A DNA stretch of 63,155 nt from NCBI GenBank assembly GCA_038239195.1, contig JBBSEZ010000006.1:1-63155 (forward strand). The letters are read 5' to 3'. The position numbers and the translations under genes are program-made. The notes beneath the pieces are model-generated. The model ran no database searches. It saw only the letters and a program-made list of their open reading frames with translations, and was not told the origin of the DNA. Of the stretch, positions 27,020 through 35,063 are shown piece by piece (the first letter of the stretch is position 1; every line of letters begins with the position of its first letter). The DNA comes from JBBSEZ01 sp038239195 (GTDB lineage: Bacteria > Planctomycetota > Planctomycetia > Gemmatales > Gemmataceae).

Positions 27020-27780
27020 GAGCTCGTGCCTCCACCGGGCGGCGGCGGTCGGAGCAAACCAGGGGGCGGTGCAGCCGGCACCGGCGGCGGTTGCGGCCAC
27101 GGATCGCCGAAATCATTCCAGGGCTCCGGCGGGCCGCCGGGCTCGAGGCCCCAGTTATATCGGCTGACGAACTCGATCCCCGTCTCGATGCTGTCCTCCT
27201 TCCGGTCGGAGCTGACGATCGAGGTTCCCGGGCCTCCGGGTGCGACGAGGTAGCGAGCCCGCAGTTTGGTCACCAGTTGACGATACCGTCGCCAGAGCGG
27301 AACGTCACGGCCGGCCACGTCATCATCGAAGTAGCAAGTCCTCATTGACCAGACACCTTTGCCGTGGCGGAGTTCGACCCGGGCGCCGCTTGGCAGCACC
27401 AGGCGCTCGCTTGGCTCCGGGCGACCAATGTCGCCGATTCGCCGGGGGCCGGTGCCACTTGCGGCACTGCTCGGTGTGTACCGGGAGTAGTCGTACTTCA
27501 TGAGCAGGGGAGCGGCCAGGGCGGCCAGGGCGGCCTCACGGACTCGATCGGAAACGCCCGCAACCGTTGCTCGGTCGGCAGCGGTTCGGCAGCCGAGCGG
27601 CCACAAGGCTTGAAACGCCGTCGCCAGCGGCGCTCCCAACCATTCATCCCAAGGCTCCCGAGGTTTCGCCATGTGCTTCTCCCCAATCTTGCGCCAGACG
27701 TGGGTCTCCGTGACAACGCTGACCAGGGGGCGCTCCAAATCGCCTTCGTACAACGGCATGTCGTTCCAGGTGGTGTCCAT
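27016..27780 (-). CDS. Unknown protein embedded in defence operon (254 aa)
   Basis: Starts MDTTWNDMPLYEGDLERPL; the middle has SSDRKEDSIETGIEFVSRYNWG, and the tail is rich in proline and glycine (PPPVPAAPPPGLLRPPPPGGG), probably disordered. No signal peptide or transmembrane segment. It ends with an ATGA overlap into the methylase gene, so the two are coupled. A GTG at 27837 in the same frame would add 19 residues and overlap the sigma-like gene; ATG at 27780 leaves 22 bases between them. I cannot assign a family; from position it is a helper of the methylase. Confidence 0.7.
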   Translation of the reverse strand: MDTTWNDMPLYEGDLERPLVSVVTETHVWRKIGEKHMAKPREPWDEWLGAPLATAFQALWPLGCRTAADRATVAGVSDRVREAALAALAAPLLMKYDYSRYTPSSAASGTGPRRIGDIGRPEPSERLVLPSGARVELRHGKGVWSMRTCYFDDDVAGRDVPLWRRYRQLVTKLRARYLVAPGGPGTSIVSSDRKEDSIETGIEFVSRYNWGLEPGGPPEPWNDFGDPWPQPPPVPAAPPPGLLRPPPPGGGTSS

Positions 27781-27802
27781 GCTGGGAGGGGCCGCTCCGC
27801 TT

Positions 27803-28483
27803 TCAGGCGCCACGCAGTTCACGCAGACGCGGAGCACAGCGATGCACCCAGACGTTGAGCGTTCCTCGCCGCACCTGAAGGAGCTGCGCCAGGATGTCGC
27901 CGCGTTGCTGCGAATCCGAATTCATCTCAAACTCCGCAGGAGGAAAAGGGTCGGTCAACAAGGGCTCGTCGCCGGGAGGATACGCCCTGTACCACTCCTG
28001 CCACGTCCCCCCATGAACGAGTCGCCAGAGGCCCGTCAGGCAGAACAGAGCGAGACGCTGCCCCAGAGGCCAGGTGCTAACCTGGGCGAGCTCCTGAGCC
28101 GAAAACGGCTGGGTCGCTGGGTCTACAGGTTGGACTTCGGGGCGCGAACGCGCCGCTTCCTGCTCGTGTCGCACTCGGCGCGACTCCTTCCGCAGTTCGT
28201 CCGTCATCCAGTTGTGCAGCGTGCGGTAGCACCAGGCGGCGAATGGCCCGCCCGGCATGAAGCCGTCGATGCGCAAGTAGACCTCGGAGGCGGCGCCATC
28301 GGCAAACTCCGGGCGGACACGGCCGGTCAGCCGGATCGAAAGGCTCACCGCAAGCCGCCGGATCAGTGGGCGCAGTCCCGCGAAGGCGCGCTCGCGATCC
28401 ACTTCGGGGCGCTGCGGGTCAACGACCAGAGCAGCCAGTTTATCAGGATCATTCGATCCCGTCGCCGTTTCCGGGTTTGGCAT
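27803..28483 (-). CDS. ECF-like RNA polymerase sigma factor in defence operon
   Basis: 226 residues starting MPNPETATGSNDPDK. The region AFAGLRPLIRRLAVSLSIRL to GGPFAAWCYRTLHNWMTDELRKE has the pattern of sigma-70 region 2 (core binding and -10 recognition). The last 45 residues (RGDILAQLLQVRRGTLNVWVHR) look like a region 4 helix-turn-helix. The frame is open 81 bases further upstream with coding-like composition, so the start could be earlier; the ATG at 28483 has only a weak GGGAA site. Its placement inside a defence operon is unusual. It could instead be a degenerate DNA-binding regulator. Confidence 0.65.
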   Translation of the reverse strand: MPNPETATGSNDPDKLAALVVDPQRPEVDRERAFAGLRPLIRRLAVSLSIRLTGRVRPEFADGAASEVYLRIDGFMPGGPFAAWCYRTLHNWMTDELRKESRRVRHEQEAARSRPEVQPVDPATQPFSAQELAQVSTWPLGQRLALFCLTGLWRLVHGGTWQEWYRAYPPGDEPLLTDPFPPAEFEMNSDSQQRGDILAQLLQVRRGTLNVWVHRCAPRLRELRGA

Positions 28484-28691
28484 CGCGTAGGTTCCCAGGA
28501 ACCAGAGCAACGACGCCGCACGATGCGGCGCCCCGCGAACGCCCGGACGAAGCCCCGCCAGCAAGCCGACTGCCTCGTTGGCTCGCGCTCGGTCTCTGGC
28601 AGGAGTACGTCCTTCGTCCGCTGTTCATTACACCCTCCGTCCAGAAAGAAGGGCCCCGTCGTCCTGCCGCCGTCGTTCGCGTCCCTTCAAC

Positions 28692-29843
28692 CTACGTCTT
28701 TGGCGCCTGCTGGAGCAAGCGGAAGCCGGTCACCTGGTCGAGGCGGAAGAGGCGCCCGACCCGCCGCACGATGCCTTCCAGCGTGATCGCCTGGTTGCCC
28801 CCGTGGGCCTGCCAGGCCGTGTGGTAGTCCGTCGCATTCAAGTCGGTGCGTGCGCGGATGGTGTCGCTCTCGGCGTCCACTAGCCGCAAGATGACCTGGC
28901 CTTCCATCTGGTTGTCGGCGTTGGGCCGGCCGTTGAGCGTGTCCACGAAGCCGAAGAGCGCCTGCCGCTGGGGGCGGTGGTCCGGCCTTAAATATCCCGC
29001 CAGCTTTTCAATCAGAGGAAACGTCTCCTGCCGCAGCCGCACCACTCTCGGCAGCGGCAAGGTTGCAGGCGGCGGCAGGCTCCTGGCCCAACTGGCGGAG
29101 ACAGTGAGAGTAGAACCGTCCCCTTCGGGAGTCATGTCCAGGAGCCCCTCGCACAAGTTGGCGCTAATGACCGGCTCGCCTTCCGTGGGGTTGAGCAGCG
29201 GGCCCAGTTCGTCCGCGTCGAGGGCCAGGGACAGCCGGTGCAAGGACCGCATAAGCAGTGCGGTGAGCCGCCTGGTATACGGCGTCTGGTCGATCAGAGG
29301 TTCGGCACCCGGGACGGCGTTGAGAGGGCAAGCCACGGTGACGGTGAAACTGCCCCTTTCCGTCTGGCCCAGGCGACACTGCTGGAGAAACTGCTCGGCG
29401 TCGGCGAAGCTCATGCGCGGGTGGTAACGCTGCGGACGGAGCTCGCTGCACGCGGCCGCCAGCAGCGCTTTGCGGGCGCCGGCGAGCAAGGCCAGCCCAT
29501 GATCCAAAGGCACGTCGCCGCTGGCGGTGGTCGAGCCGGCCTCGGTAAAACGGACCACGTCCGCCGGCGGGAGGAGCAGATCGTTCAAGATCTCGATCGC
29601 CGGCCTCTTCTCCCGTTCAGCGAGGATACTGACCACGTCTCCCATGGCCCGAGCGAACCCGTGTGCGCGCGGGATCAAAGGAACGAGGAGCTGATCGAGG
29701 TCGGAGGTCGGATGGGCAAAGATGGCGCCGCGATAGTCGCTCAAGCTCCCCTCGCGCACCCAGCCCGTGGCCTTGGCGTACTGCTTGACCTGGACCGGAT
29801 CGAGGCGCTCGAGCAGATTGAGCGGCAGGTTCTCAGGCCACAT
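28692..29843 (-). CDS. Unknown protein embedded in defence operon (383 aa)
   Basis: Starts MWPENLPLNLLERLDPVQVKQYAKATGWV; the ATG overlaps the end of the DUF4365 gene by 11 bases, showing coupling. A soluble, mixed alpha/beta protein with EILNDLLLPPADVVRF, an SFTVTVACPLN strand and DAESDTIRARTDLNATDYHTAW near the C-terminus, without a recognisable catalytic motif. The start of the sequence, with its hydrophobic helix pattern, fits a protein that recognises or binds rather than a membrane protein. No family name is offered. The 208 bases after it lack a clear gene other than a short leader-like ORF. Confidence 0.75.
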   Translation of the reverse strand: MWPENLPLNLLERLDPVQVKQYAKATGWVREGSLSDYRGAIFAHPTSDLDQLLVPLIPRAHGFARAMGDVVSILAEREKRPAIEILNDLLLPPADVVRFTEAGSTTASGDVPLDHGLALLAGARKALLAAACSELRPQRYHPRMSFADAEQFLQQCRLGQTERGSFTVTVACPLNAVPGAEPLIDQTPYTRRLTALLMRSLHRLSLALDADELGPLLNPTEGEPVISANLCEGLLDMTPEGDGSTLTVSASWARSLPPPATLPLPRVVRLRQETFPLIEKLAGYLRPDHRPQRQALFGFVDTLNGRPNADNQMEGQVILRLVDAESDTIRARTDLNATDYHTAWQAHGGNQAITLEGIVRRVGRLFRLDQVTGFRLLQQAPKT

Positions 29844-30360
29844 AGGCGATCCGCTCCTTCCGGGCGAAGCGAGACAGCAAGATGCGGAACTCCTCCACCG
29901 AAATGACGTTCGTCCTTGGGATGTAGACCGTTTGCCCGCTCGGCGAACCAGGTGGGGCTTCGTGGAGGCTGAGCCAATAGGCGCATCGACGAGCGACCAA
30001 GCTCTCCTCTGTCCAAGCGAGCCACTCGGCCGGATCGGGTGGAAGGTACAGCACGACGAGAACCTGGGGATTGGGCACGTCCGGGTCACGGAGCTCGTCG
30101 TAGTTCTTGGCCCGGAGCCAGAACGCGAAGCGGTTGTTCTGAACGCTCGGCGGTTCGCTCGTCGCCTTCAACTGCACGTCGATCGTGAACCGAGAGAGCC
30201 CTCCCGAAATCAATTGTCCCTTGTGGTGAACGCGGACGTCGACGCCCATCCCGTCGCTGTGGCGGCCGCTTACTTCGCAGGCGCAGCCGCAGCGCGAGGC
30301 GACCGCGTGCAGGTAGGCGTAGCTCAGCTCGCTCTTGATGTCGTTGTCACTGAGGGGCAT
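29833..30360 (-). CDS. DUF4365-family nuclease-like protein
   Basis: 175 residues of the DUF4365 type: SELSYAYLHAVASRCGC then GMGVDVRVHHKGQ and FTIDVQLKAT, which together give the D...(D/E)-x-K arrangement of a PD-(D/E)XK nuclease fold (Asp in GVDV, Q-L-K in DVQLKAT), followed by FWLRAKNYDELRDPD and VLVVLYLPPDPAEW. DUF4365 proteins are common next to mobile and defence genes and are suspected nucleases. It overlaps the upstream gene by 14 bases and the downstream one by 11, so translation is coupled. Cytoplasmic. Confidence 0.82.
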   Translation of the reverse strand: MPLSDNDIKSELSYAYLHAVASRCGCACEVSGRHSDGMGVDVRVHHKGQLISGGLSRFTIDVQLKATSEPPSVQNNRFAFWLRAKNYDELRDPDVPNPQVLVVLYLPPDPAEWLAWTEESLVARRCAYWLSLHEAPPGSPSGQTVYIPRTNVISVEEFRILLSRFARKERIAYVA

Positions 30361-30970
30361 TGGTCACCTTCCTCTGTCCGCCCTTTGGGGGCGCCTTCTC
30401 CTCGTCGGCTGTGCGATTCGTCGCTGCGCCGCCCGCCTCCGCCGAGAACAGATCGCGCTGCCCCGCATCCTTGGGCTTCTTGCCCCGGTGCCCCCCCGCC
30501 GTCGCGCCCTCTTCCTGTTCGGGTTGACCGTAGGTGAACAGCGTCCGCAGCGCCGCCCGGCCTGCCAGTTGGCGATAGCCGTAGAAGCACAGGGTGAACC
30601 AGTACAGCACCACCTCGGCCGGCAACTCGTCCAGCCCGTGGCGAAACATCTCGCGGGCCGCCGGCTTCGTCAGGTAACGGGCCGAGCCGAAGGCGAGGGC
30701 CAGCCTCATGCCGTCGGCGTGCTTCAGCCACCGGGGCGGCACGCCGGGGCGGAAGTCGGCGCCGTTGATCGGCCCCGGCTCCTCGGCCTGCCTCAGATAG
30801 GGGTCGGACACTTGCCTCAACCACTGGACCGTTTCCGGCGAAGAGGACGACCCCATCACGCGGGCGTCGGCCTCGCGGGGAGTGCGGCCCGGCATGTTGG
30901 GGAACAGGTGTAACTCGATGATCTGCCCGCGCTTCATTTCCTGTCGCATTCGCAGGCGGAACCGCTCCAT
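30347..30970 (-). CDS. Unknown protein following DUF499 ATPase (207 aa)
   Basis: Starts MERFRLRMRQEMKRGQIIELHLFPN. The ATG shares its A with the TAA stop of the DUF499 gene (TAATG arrangement), so the two are translated together. Central part ELPAEVVLYWFTLCFYGYRQLAGRAALRTLFTYG is helical and aromatic-rich but too short for a membrane helix by eye; the last 50 residues are charged and low-complexity (GKKPKDAGQ, DEEKAPPKGGQRK). The position directly after the ATPase suggests a stable partner. Not assigned to a family. Confidence 0.75.
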   Translation of the reverse strand: MERFRLRMRQEMKRGQIIELHLFPNMPGRTPREADARVMGSSSSPETVQWLRQVSDPYLRQAEEPGPINGADFRPGVPPRWLKHADGMRLALAFGSARYLTKPAAREMFRHGLDELPAEVVLYWFTLCFYGYRQLAGRAALRTLFTYGQPEQEEGATAGGHRGKKPKDAGQRDLFSAEAGGAATNRTADEEKAPPKGGQRKVTNAPQ

Positions 30971-33900
30971 TACGCACCTCCTGCCACTGTGGCGGCTGCG
31001 GAAGGAGCAGCGAGCCGCCTGGCTCGCACCGGTACGAGCTTCACTTCCAGACGGCCCAGGTTCGCGTTGACAAGGGCCGTGCGATACGTCGCGAGCTCCG
31101 CGTCAGCCAGTTCCGGCGTCGGCTGGAACTTGAGGCTGACGGTGATGGTCACTTGCAGCTCGCCTTTATTGCGGAACGGCCAGACCGGCGCGAGCAACGA
31201 GCGGACCTCCTCGAAGCGGCCCTCGAAGTTCAGGCTGATCGTCTCCGTCTTGCCATCGACCACGCGCTGGCCGTTTGCCGCGACCGAAGCGTGGACTTGA
31301 GCAGCCCGAGGCCGGTCGGCCCAGGTCGCCAGCAAGGTGTTGTCAAAGGACTCGCGATCCTCGACGGTGATCGTCAGTTCGGACACCTGAATGTTGCGTT
31401 GCCCGGCGAGCGCGTCCCACAAAGCCGTCAGCGCCTCGCGGGGAATGCCGGCCTGCGTGACCGGCTGCGGCCCCTTGCCAGGCCGGAGGCTGTCCAGCTC
31501 TTCGGCCAGTGTCGCTCCGGGATCGACCAGCGCCCACGCCGGCGAAACCTGGACGCTCGGCGCGGGCGTGTCGGCTTTAGTGTAAAACGTCTCGTCGCCG
31601 TCTTTTTTCCAGGCGCACCACAGGCCATCGCGAACCCCGTCCCGCAGGACCGTCTCCAGGCGAGGCCGGCTCAGGTCGTCCCAGATAGAACGGGCGTAGC
31701 GCTCCAGGTCCTCCGGCGCCACCTGGGCGGCCCCCCCGGGCCAGCACTTCTCTTTGAGCTTGGCCGGAGTCAGCGGGAGGGCCCCTGTTGCGCCCGCTCC
31801 ATCCTTCCCGACGCCCGCTTTCTTACGAGGGTAGATGCCCTGGTCGAGGGCGGCCTGGTAGGCCCAGAGCTCGACGTTGTCCTCGAAGCGGGGCGTGCCC
31901 GGCCACTCGGCCATCTCCTGCGCGCCGACGGCCAGGTTGGGCCCGCGAAGGTACAGCACCCAGCGATTCTCTCGGGCCCCCTCCTGCAACGCCTGCCAGA
32001 GGACGCTGCGGTCGGGCAGCACCGGGAAGTGGGCGCTGGCTTTGGCGGCGTCGAGGAACTTCGTCGCCGGGACCGTCGGGGCAGGGGCCACCCCCGATTT
32101 AGGCCAGAGATGGTCCCACACCTCCTGCGGTCGCACCTCCTTGACCGGCAGAATCCGGTCGGCGATGGCGGCGGTGCTGTCGTAGAGAAGGTGGTTGACC
32201 GAGATCGCCGCCACAAGCTCGGTAGCGTTCTCGCGGCCGTATACCTTCTTGTCGGGTCGGACGTAGTAGACCCACAGGGCGTCGGGCGCCGTCGTGACGC
32301 CCGCGCGGAAAGTCGGCAGCAGGTCCGTCGCCTTCAGCACCATTGGTAGCTCAGGCTCCTTGCGGATGCGACTCCAGACCTCCTCCGTGGACAGGCAGTT
32401 CTCCCCCTCCTGCCAAAGGGGAGGCCGCCGCAACAGGTCGGGAGCGAGCACCAACGGCTGCCCCGGCGTCGCCTCGGGGACAAGTTTGTTGTTCAGGCGC
32501 AGACACTGGAGGATCGGCGCCTCGGCCACGGCCCCGCGCTGCGACCGCCGGCCGCGACCCGACGGCTCCGGGTTCTCGCCAAAATCGACCCGGTAGCACT
32601 CCAACAGCAGGGCGGTTGAGGCGCCGCTGAACAGCTCCATGCCTTCGTCCCCCCCGCCACGCGGGAAGGCGAGGACGCGGTACGCCTCCAGCAGGCGCGT
32701 GCGGACGTGGACCTCCTGGGGACCGAGCAACTCCTTCACCTTGCCCAGGTCGTCCTCCAACGCCATGAACTCCGAAGGCACGCCGGAGGCGTTGTCCCTG
32801 GCCCGCCGCCTCATGTCGCTGAAGGTCGAGCCGTTCGCCTGGGCCAGGTTCGTCTGGTCCGTCTCGACGTCCTTCTGGACTCGCTCCCAGGCAATGAGCG
32901 ACTTGACCGCGTCTTTGAGCCCGGTGACGCGGCTCCCTTCCGCCAGGAGGAAGACAAGGTTGTTTCGGTAGGTGCGGGGGCTCTCGTGGGCCCCTGTCTT
33001 CGTGAAGAGTTGCTTGACGAAGTTGAGACGTTCGCCGGCCCCGGCGCCGACGAAGCCGGCCTCCTTGTCGTAGTGAATCAGCACCAGCCGCACCCGGTCG
33101 GGGCTGTCGTTGAAGTCCGTGTGGGCGACCGGGAACGTGATGACCTGGAACGCGGTAAAGCCCGAGTAGACTTCCTTGACCCAGGCGTCGAGGGTTTCTC
33201 GCACCTCGCCGGGCTGCACCTTGCCCAGACGCTCCTGATACCTCTTGTTCACGGAGGCGCGCGTGCGGAACAGGAAGTGGTCGCCTTCCCGCCGCATGTA
33301 CCAGGCCCGCCGCTCCGTCTCCTCCAGGCCCTGGGCGACGTAGTTCAGGTCCGCGCCGGGCCGGCCGACCGCGAGGGCCACCTCGGCCGCCGTGACTCCC
33401 TTGGAACCGTCGGGCAGGCTGTGCAGAAACGTGACGGCCGCTGACTCGGTGGCGGCATGCCAGGGCCAGCCCGTCTCGGCCTCGCTGGCGTGCGTGCCCC
33501 CTTCGGGCTTGACCACGTCGGCGTCGAGGGCACGCTCGAAAGCAGATCTCTTGAGGCGGTTGAGGATCTCGTCCCGGATCTCGCTGCGGGTAAGGTCTAC
33601 GTGGTGGGCGTGCAGCAGGAGCGCTTTGCCCAGTCGCTTGCGTCCTTCCCAGGCGGCGCGGATCGTGCGTGCCACAAGCCGCAAGGCGCCTCGGGTCTGG
33701 TGGAAGTCGGGGATGTTGGCCAGCCGCTCGGCGAACAGCCGCACGAACTCGGGATGGAAGGGATAGCTCTTCTCGATGAGAGAGGGGTAGCCCGACTCGC
33801 CGGCCTCGAACGCCCGGCCGTCAATCTGGGCACCCCGACCCCGCTGTTGCTCGTGATACTGCCGGTAGGCTTCGGCAACGTCGGCGACCTGCGAGCGGTC

Positions 33901-34830
33901 CACGGTGTCGAAAAGTCGGCGGCACAGGACGGCGGCACGCTCGAAAGACTGCGTCGGCGACAAGTTGCGGGCCTGTCGGGCGGTGGTACTGGCCAGTTCG
34001 TCGGGCGTCTCCAGCACCGTGTAGAGGTGCTGCTTGAGTTCGCCGACCAGTTTGCGGTTGGCGTCCTTCTCCGAGGGCAAGGTCAGGACGAGGGCCGTGC
34101 GAGGCCGGGCGGCGGCGAGGCCGAAGAGTGTCTGGAGAAAGGTCGGCCACTGGCTGTTGACCTTGTGGCGGGCGTGCGTCTCGGGCAGCGCCGCGGCACG
34201 GGCCATGTACAACACCAGCTCATCGAGCAGGATCAGGACCGGCTTGTCGCCCAGGGCCGCTTGCAGGGCCGGCCTCGACGGGGCGATGCCGGCCAGGTCG
34301 TTCTCCTTGACGGCCTCGTAGCCCGCCGGCCCGCCAGCCAGGAAGGCGATCTGGCCCCAGGGCGTGAAGGCCCGCTGCTTGTGGCCGTCGCATTCGCACT
34401 CGATGCCGGTCAACGGGTCCGAAACGTCACCGACAAACGCCGCGATCCGGGTGTCGCCGGGCGCCGGGAAGCGCTTGACGGCGTAATCGGCTAGCAGGCC
34501 CGCGATGCGGTCGCCCTCCCGGGCGACGTGGACGAGGGCGATCAGGCTGTGCGTCTTGCCGCCGCCGAATCCCGTCTCCAGACGGAAGACGGGCGTGCCG
34601 CCCTCGACGCCGGCCAGCCGCTCGGCCACATCCTTGACCAGCAACTTCATGTTCTCGGTGGGGTGCGTGCCGGCGAAGAAGCGGGCCGGCTCCTTGTAGT
34701 CGGCGTGCGTGTCGGGGCTGCGCGTGAACACGTCCCACAGCTCGGCCGCGAAGATGGCGTCGGGTAGTTCGCCCTGGAGCACTTCACGCCGGGGCTTGCA
34801 GGTGTCGAAGATCGAAGGGGGCGACGACAT
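30970..34830 (-). CDS. DUF499 ATPase of Hma-like defence operon
   Basis: 1286 residues. The N-terminal 300 residues carry a P-loop ATPase of the DUF499 family: GFGGGKTHSLIAL (Walker A, Lys about 92), VLILLDELVLYMAR (Walker B, about 218) and a sensor-like ALVLTLPSE. The remaining part is mainly helical with a KFQPTPELADAELATYRTAL end. DUF499 ATPases are found beside DUF1156 methylases in defence loci (BREX-like and Hma-like); they may act as molecular motors or switches. The ATG at 34830 has AGAGGG 7 bases upstream; a start at 34866 lies too close to the promoter region. First gene of the operon, with a promoter at 34960-34987. Confidence 0.93.
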   Translation of the reverse strand: MSSPPSIFDTCKPRREVLQGELPDAIFAAELWDVFTRSPDTHADYKEPARFFAGTHPTENMKLLVKDVAERLAGVEGGTPVFRLETGFGGGKTHSLIALVHVAREGDRIAGLLADYAVKRFPAPGDTRIAAFVGDVSDPLTGIECECDGHKQRAFTPWGQIAFLAGGPAGYEAVKENDLAGIAPSRPALQAALGDKPVLILLDELVLYMARAAALPETHARHKVNSQWPTFLQTLFGLAAARPRTALVLTLPSEKDANRKLVGELKQHLYTVLETPDELASTTARQARNLSPTQSFERAAVLCRRLFDTVDRSQVADVAEAYRQYHEQQRGRGAQIDGRAFEAGESGYPSLIEKSYPFHPEFVRLFAERLANIPDFHQTRGALRLVARTIRAAWEGRKRLGKALLLHAHHVDLTRSEIRDEILNRLKRSAFERALDADVVKPEGGTHASEAETGWPWHAATESAAVTFLHSLPDGSKGVTAAEVALAVGRPGADLNYVAQGLEETERRAWYMRREGDHFLFRTRASVNKRYQERLGKVQPGEVRETLDAWVKEVYSGFTAFQVITFPVAHTDFNDSPDRVRLVLIHYDKEAGFVGAGAGERLNFVKQLFTKTGAHESPRTYRNNLVFLLAEGSRVTGLKDAVKSLIAWERVQKDVETDQTNLAQANGSTFSDMRRRARDNASGVPSEFMALEDDLGKVKELLGPQEVHVRTRLLEAYRVLAFPRGGGDEGMELFSGASTALLLECYRVDFGENPEPSGRGRRSQRGAVAEAPILQCLRLNNKLVPEATPGQPLVLAPDLLRRPPLWQEGENCLSTEEVWSRIRKEPELPMVLKATDLLPTFRAGVTTAPDALWVYYVRPDKKVYGRENATELVAAISVNHLLYDSTAAIADRILPVKEVRPQEVWDHLWPKSGVAPAPTVPATKFLDAAKASAHFPVLPDRSVLWQALQEGARENRWVLYLRGPNLAVGAQEMAEWPGTPRFEDNVELWAYQAALDQGIYPRKKAGVGKDGAGATGALPLTPAKLKEKCWPGGAAQVAPEDLERYARSIWDDLSRPRLETVLRDGVRDGLWCAWKKDGDETFYTKADTPAPSVQVSPAWALVDPGATLAEELDSLRPGKGPQPVTQAGIPREALTALWDALAGQRNIQVSELTITVEDRESFDNTLLATWADRPRAAQVHASVAANGQRVVDGKTETISLNFEGRFEEVRSLLAPVWPFRNKGELQVTITVSLKFQPTPELADAELATYRTALVNANLGRLEVKLVPVRARRLAAPSAAATVAGGA

Positions 34831-34871
34831 GGCAGGCCCTCTGACGAACCGTTCGGTTCGGTTCACGTTCG

Positions 34872-34938
34872 CTTCACGAAGTACGTTGGCAGTCGCCGAT
34901 GTCGGGTCATCGGCAGTGTCTGCCTGCGGTTCGTGAAG
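34872..34938. promoter_or_regulatory. Nested inverted repeats in leader of defence operon
   Basis: Outer arms CTTCACGAA (34872-34880) and TTCGTGAAG (34930-34938) are perfect reverse complements and enclose a second perfect hairpin GCCGATG-tcgggt-CATCGGC (34895-34914). It lies between the predicted promoter and the DUF499 start, so it is in the transcript leader. Could be an operator or an RNA structure. Confidence 0.55.
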
Positions 34939-34959
34939 TTGTTATGCGCCTAGCGGGGT

Positions 34960-34987
34960 ATTGTATCGCCCCCTGACCGAGTAACAA
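34960..34987 (-). promoter_or_regulatory. Predicted promoter of the defence operon
   Basis: Minus strand TTGTTA (34987-34982), 16-base spacer, TACAAT (34965-34960). The leader to the DUF499 ATG would be about 120 bases and includes the nested inverted repeats. Confidence 0.55.
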
Positions 34988-35063
34988 GGATGGTAGGTGA
35001 TCCGCGTTCAGGATGCCCCGAAGCGACCCGAGGGCGTCAGCCCCCGGAGCCTGCCCGCGCCCC

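Noticed and set aside
19403..34830. BREX or DISARM system
   Set aside because: No PglZ, BrxL, BrxC or DrmA/B/C-type genes; the ATPase, methylase and helicase families fit Hma-type loci better.
34989..35063. Rho-independent terminator for the C45 gene
   Set aside because: A GC hairpin (CGAGGGC and GCCCCCGG) is present but has no U-tract, so it is not called.
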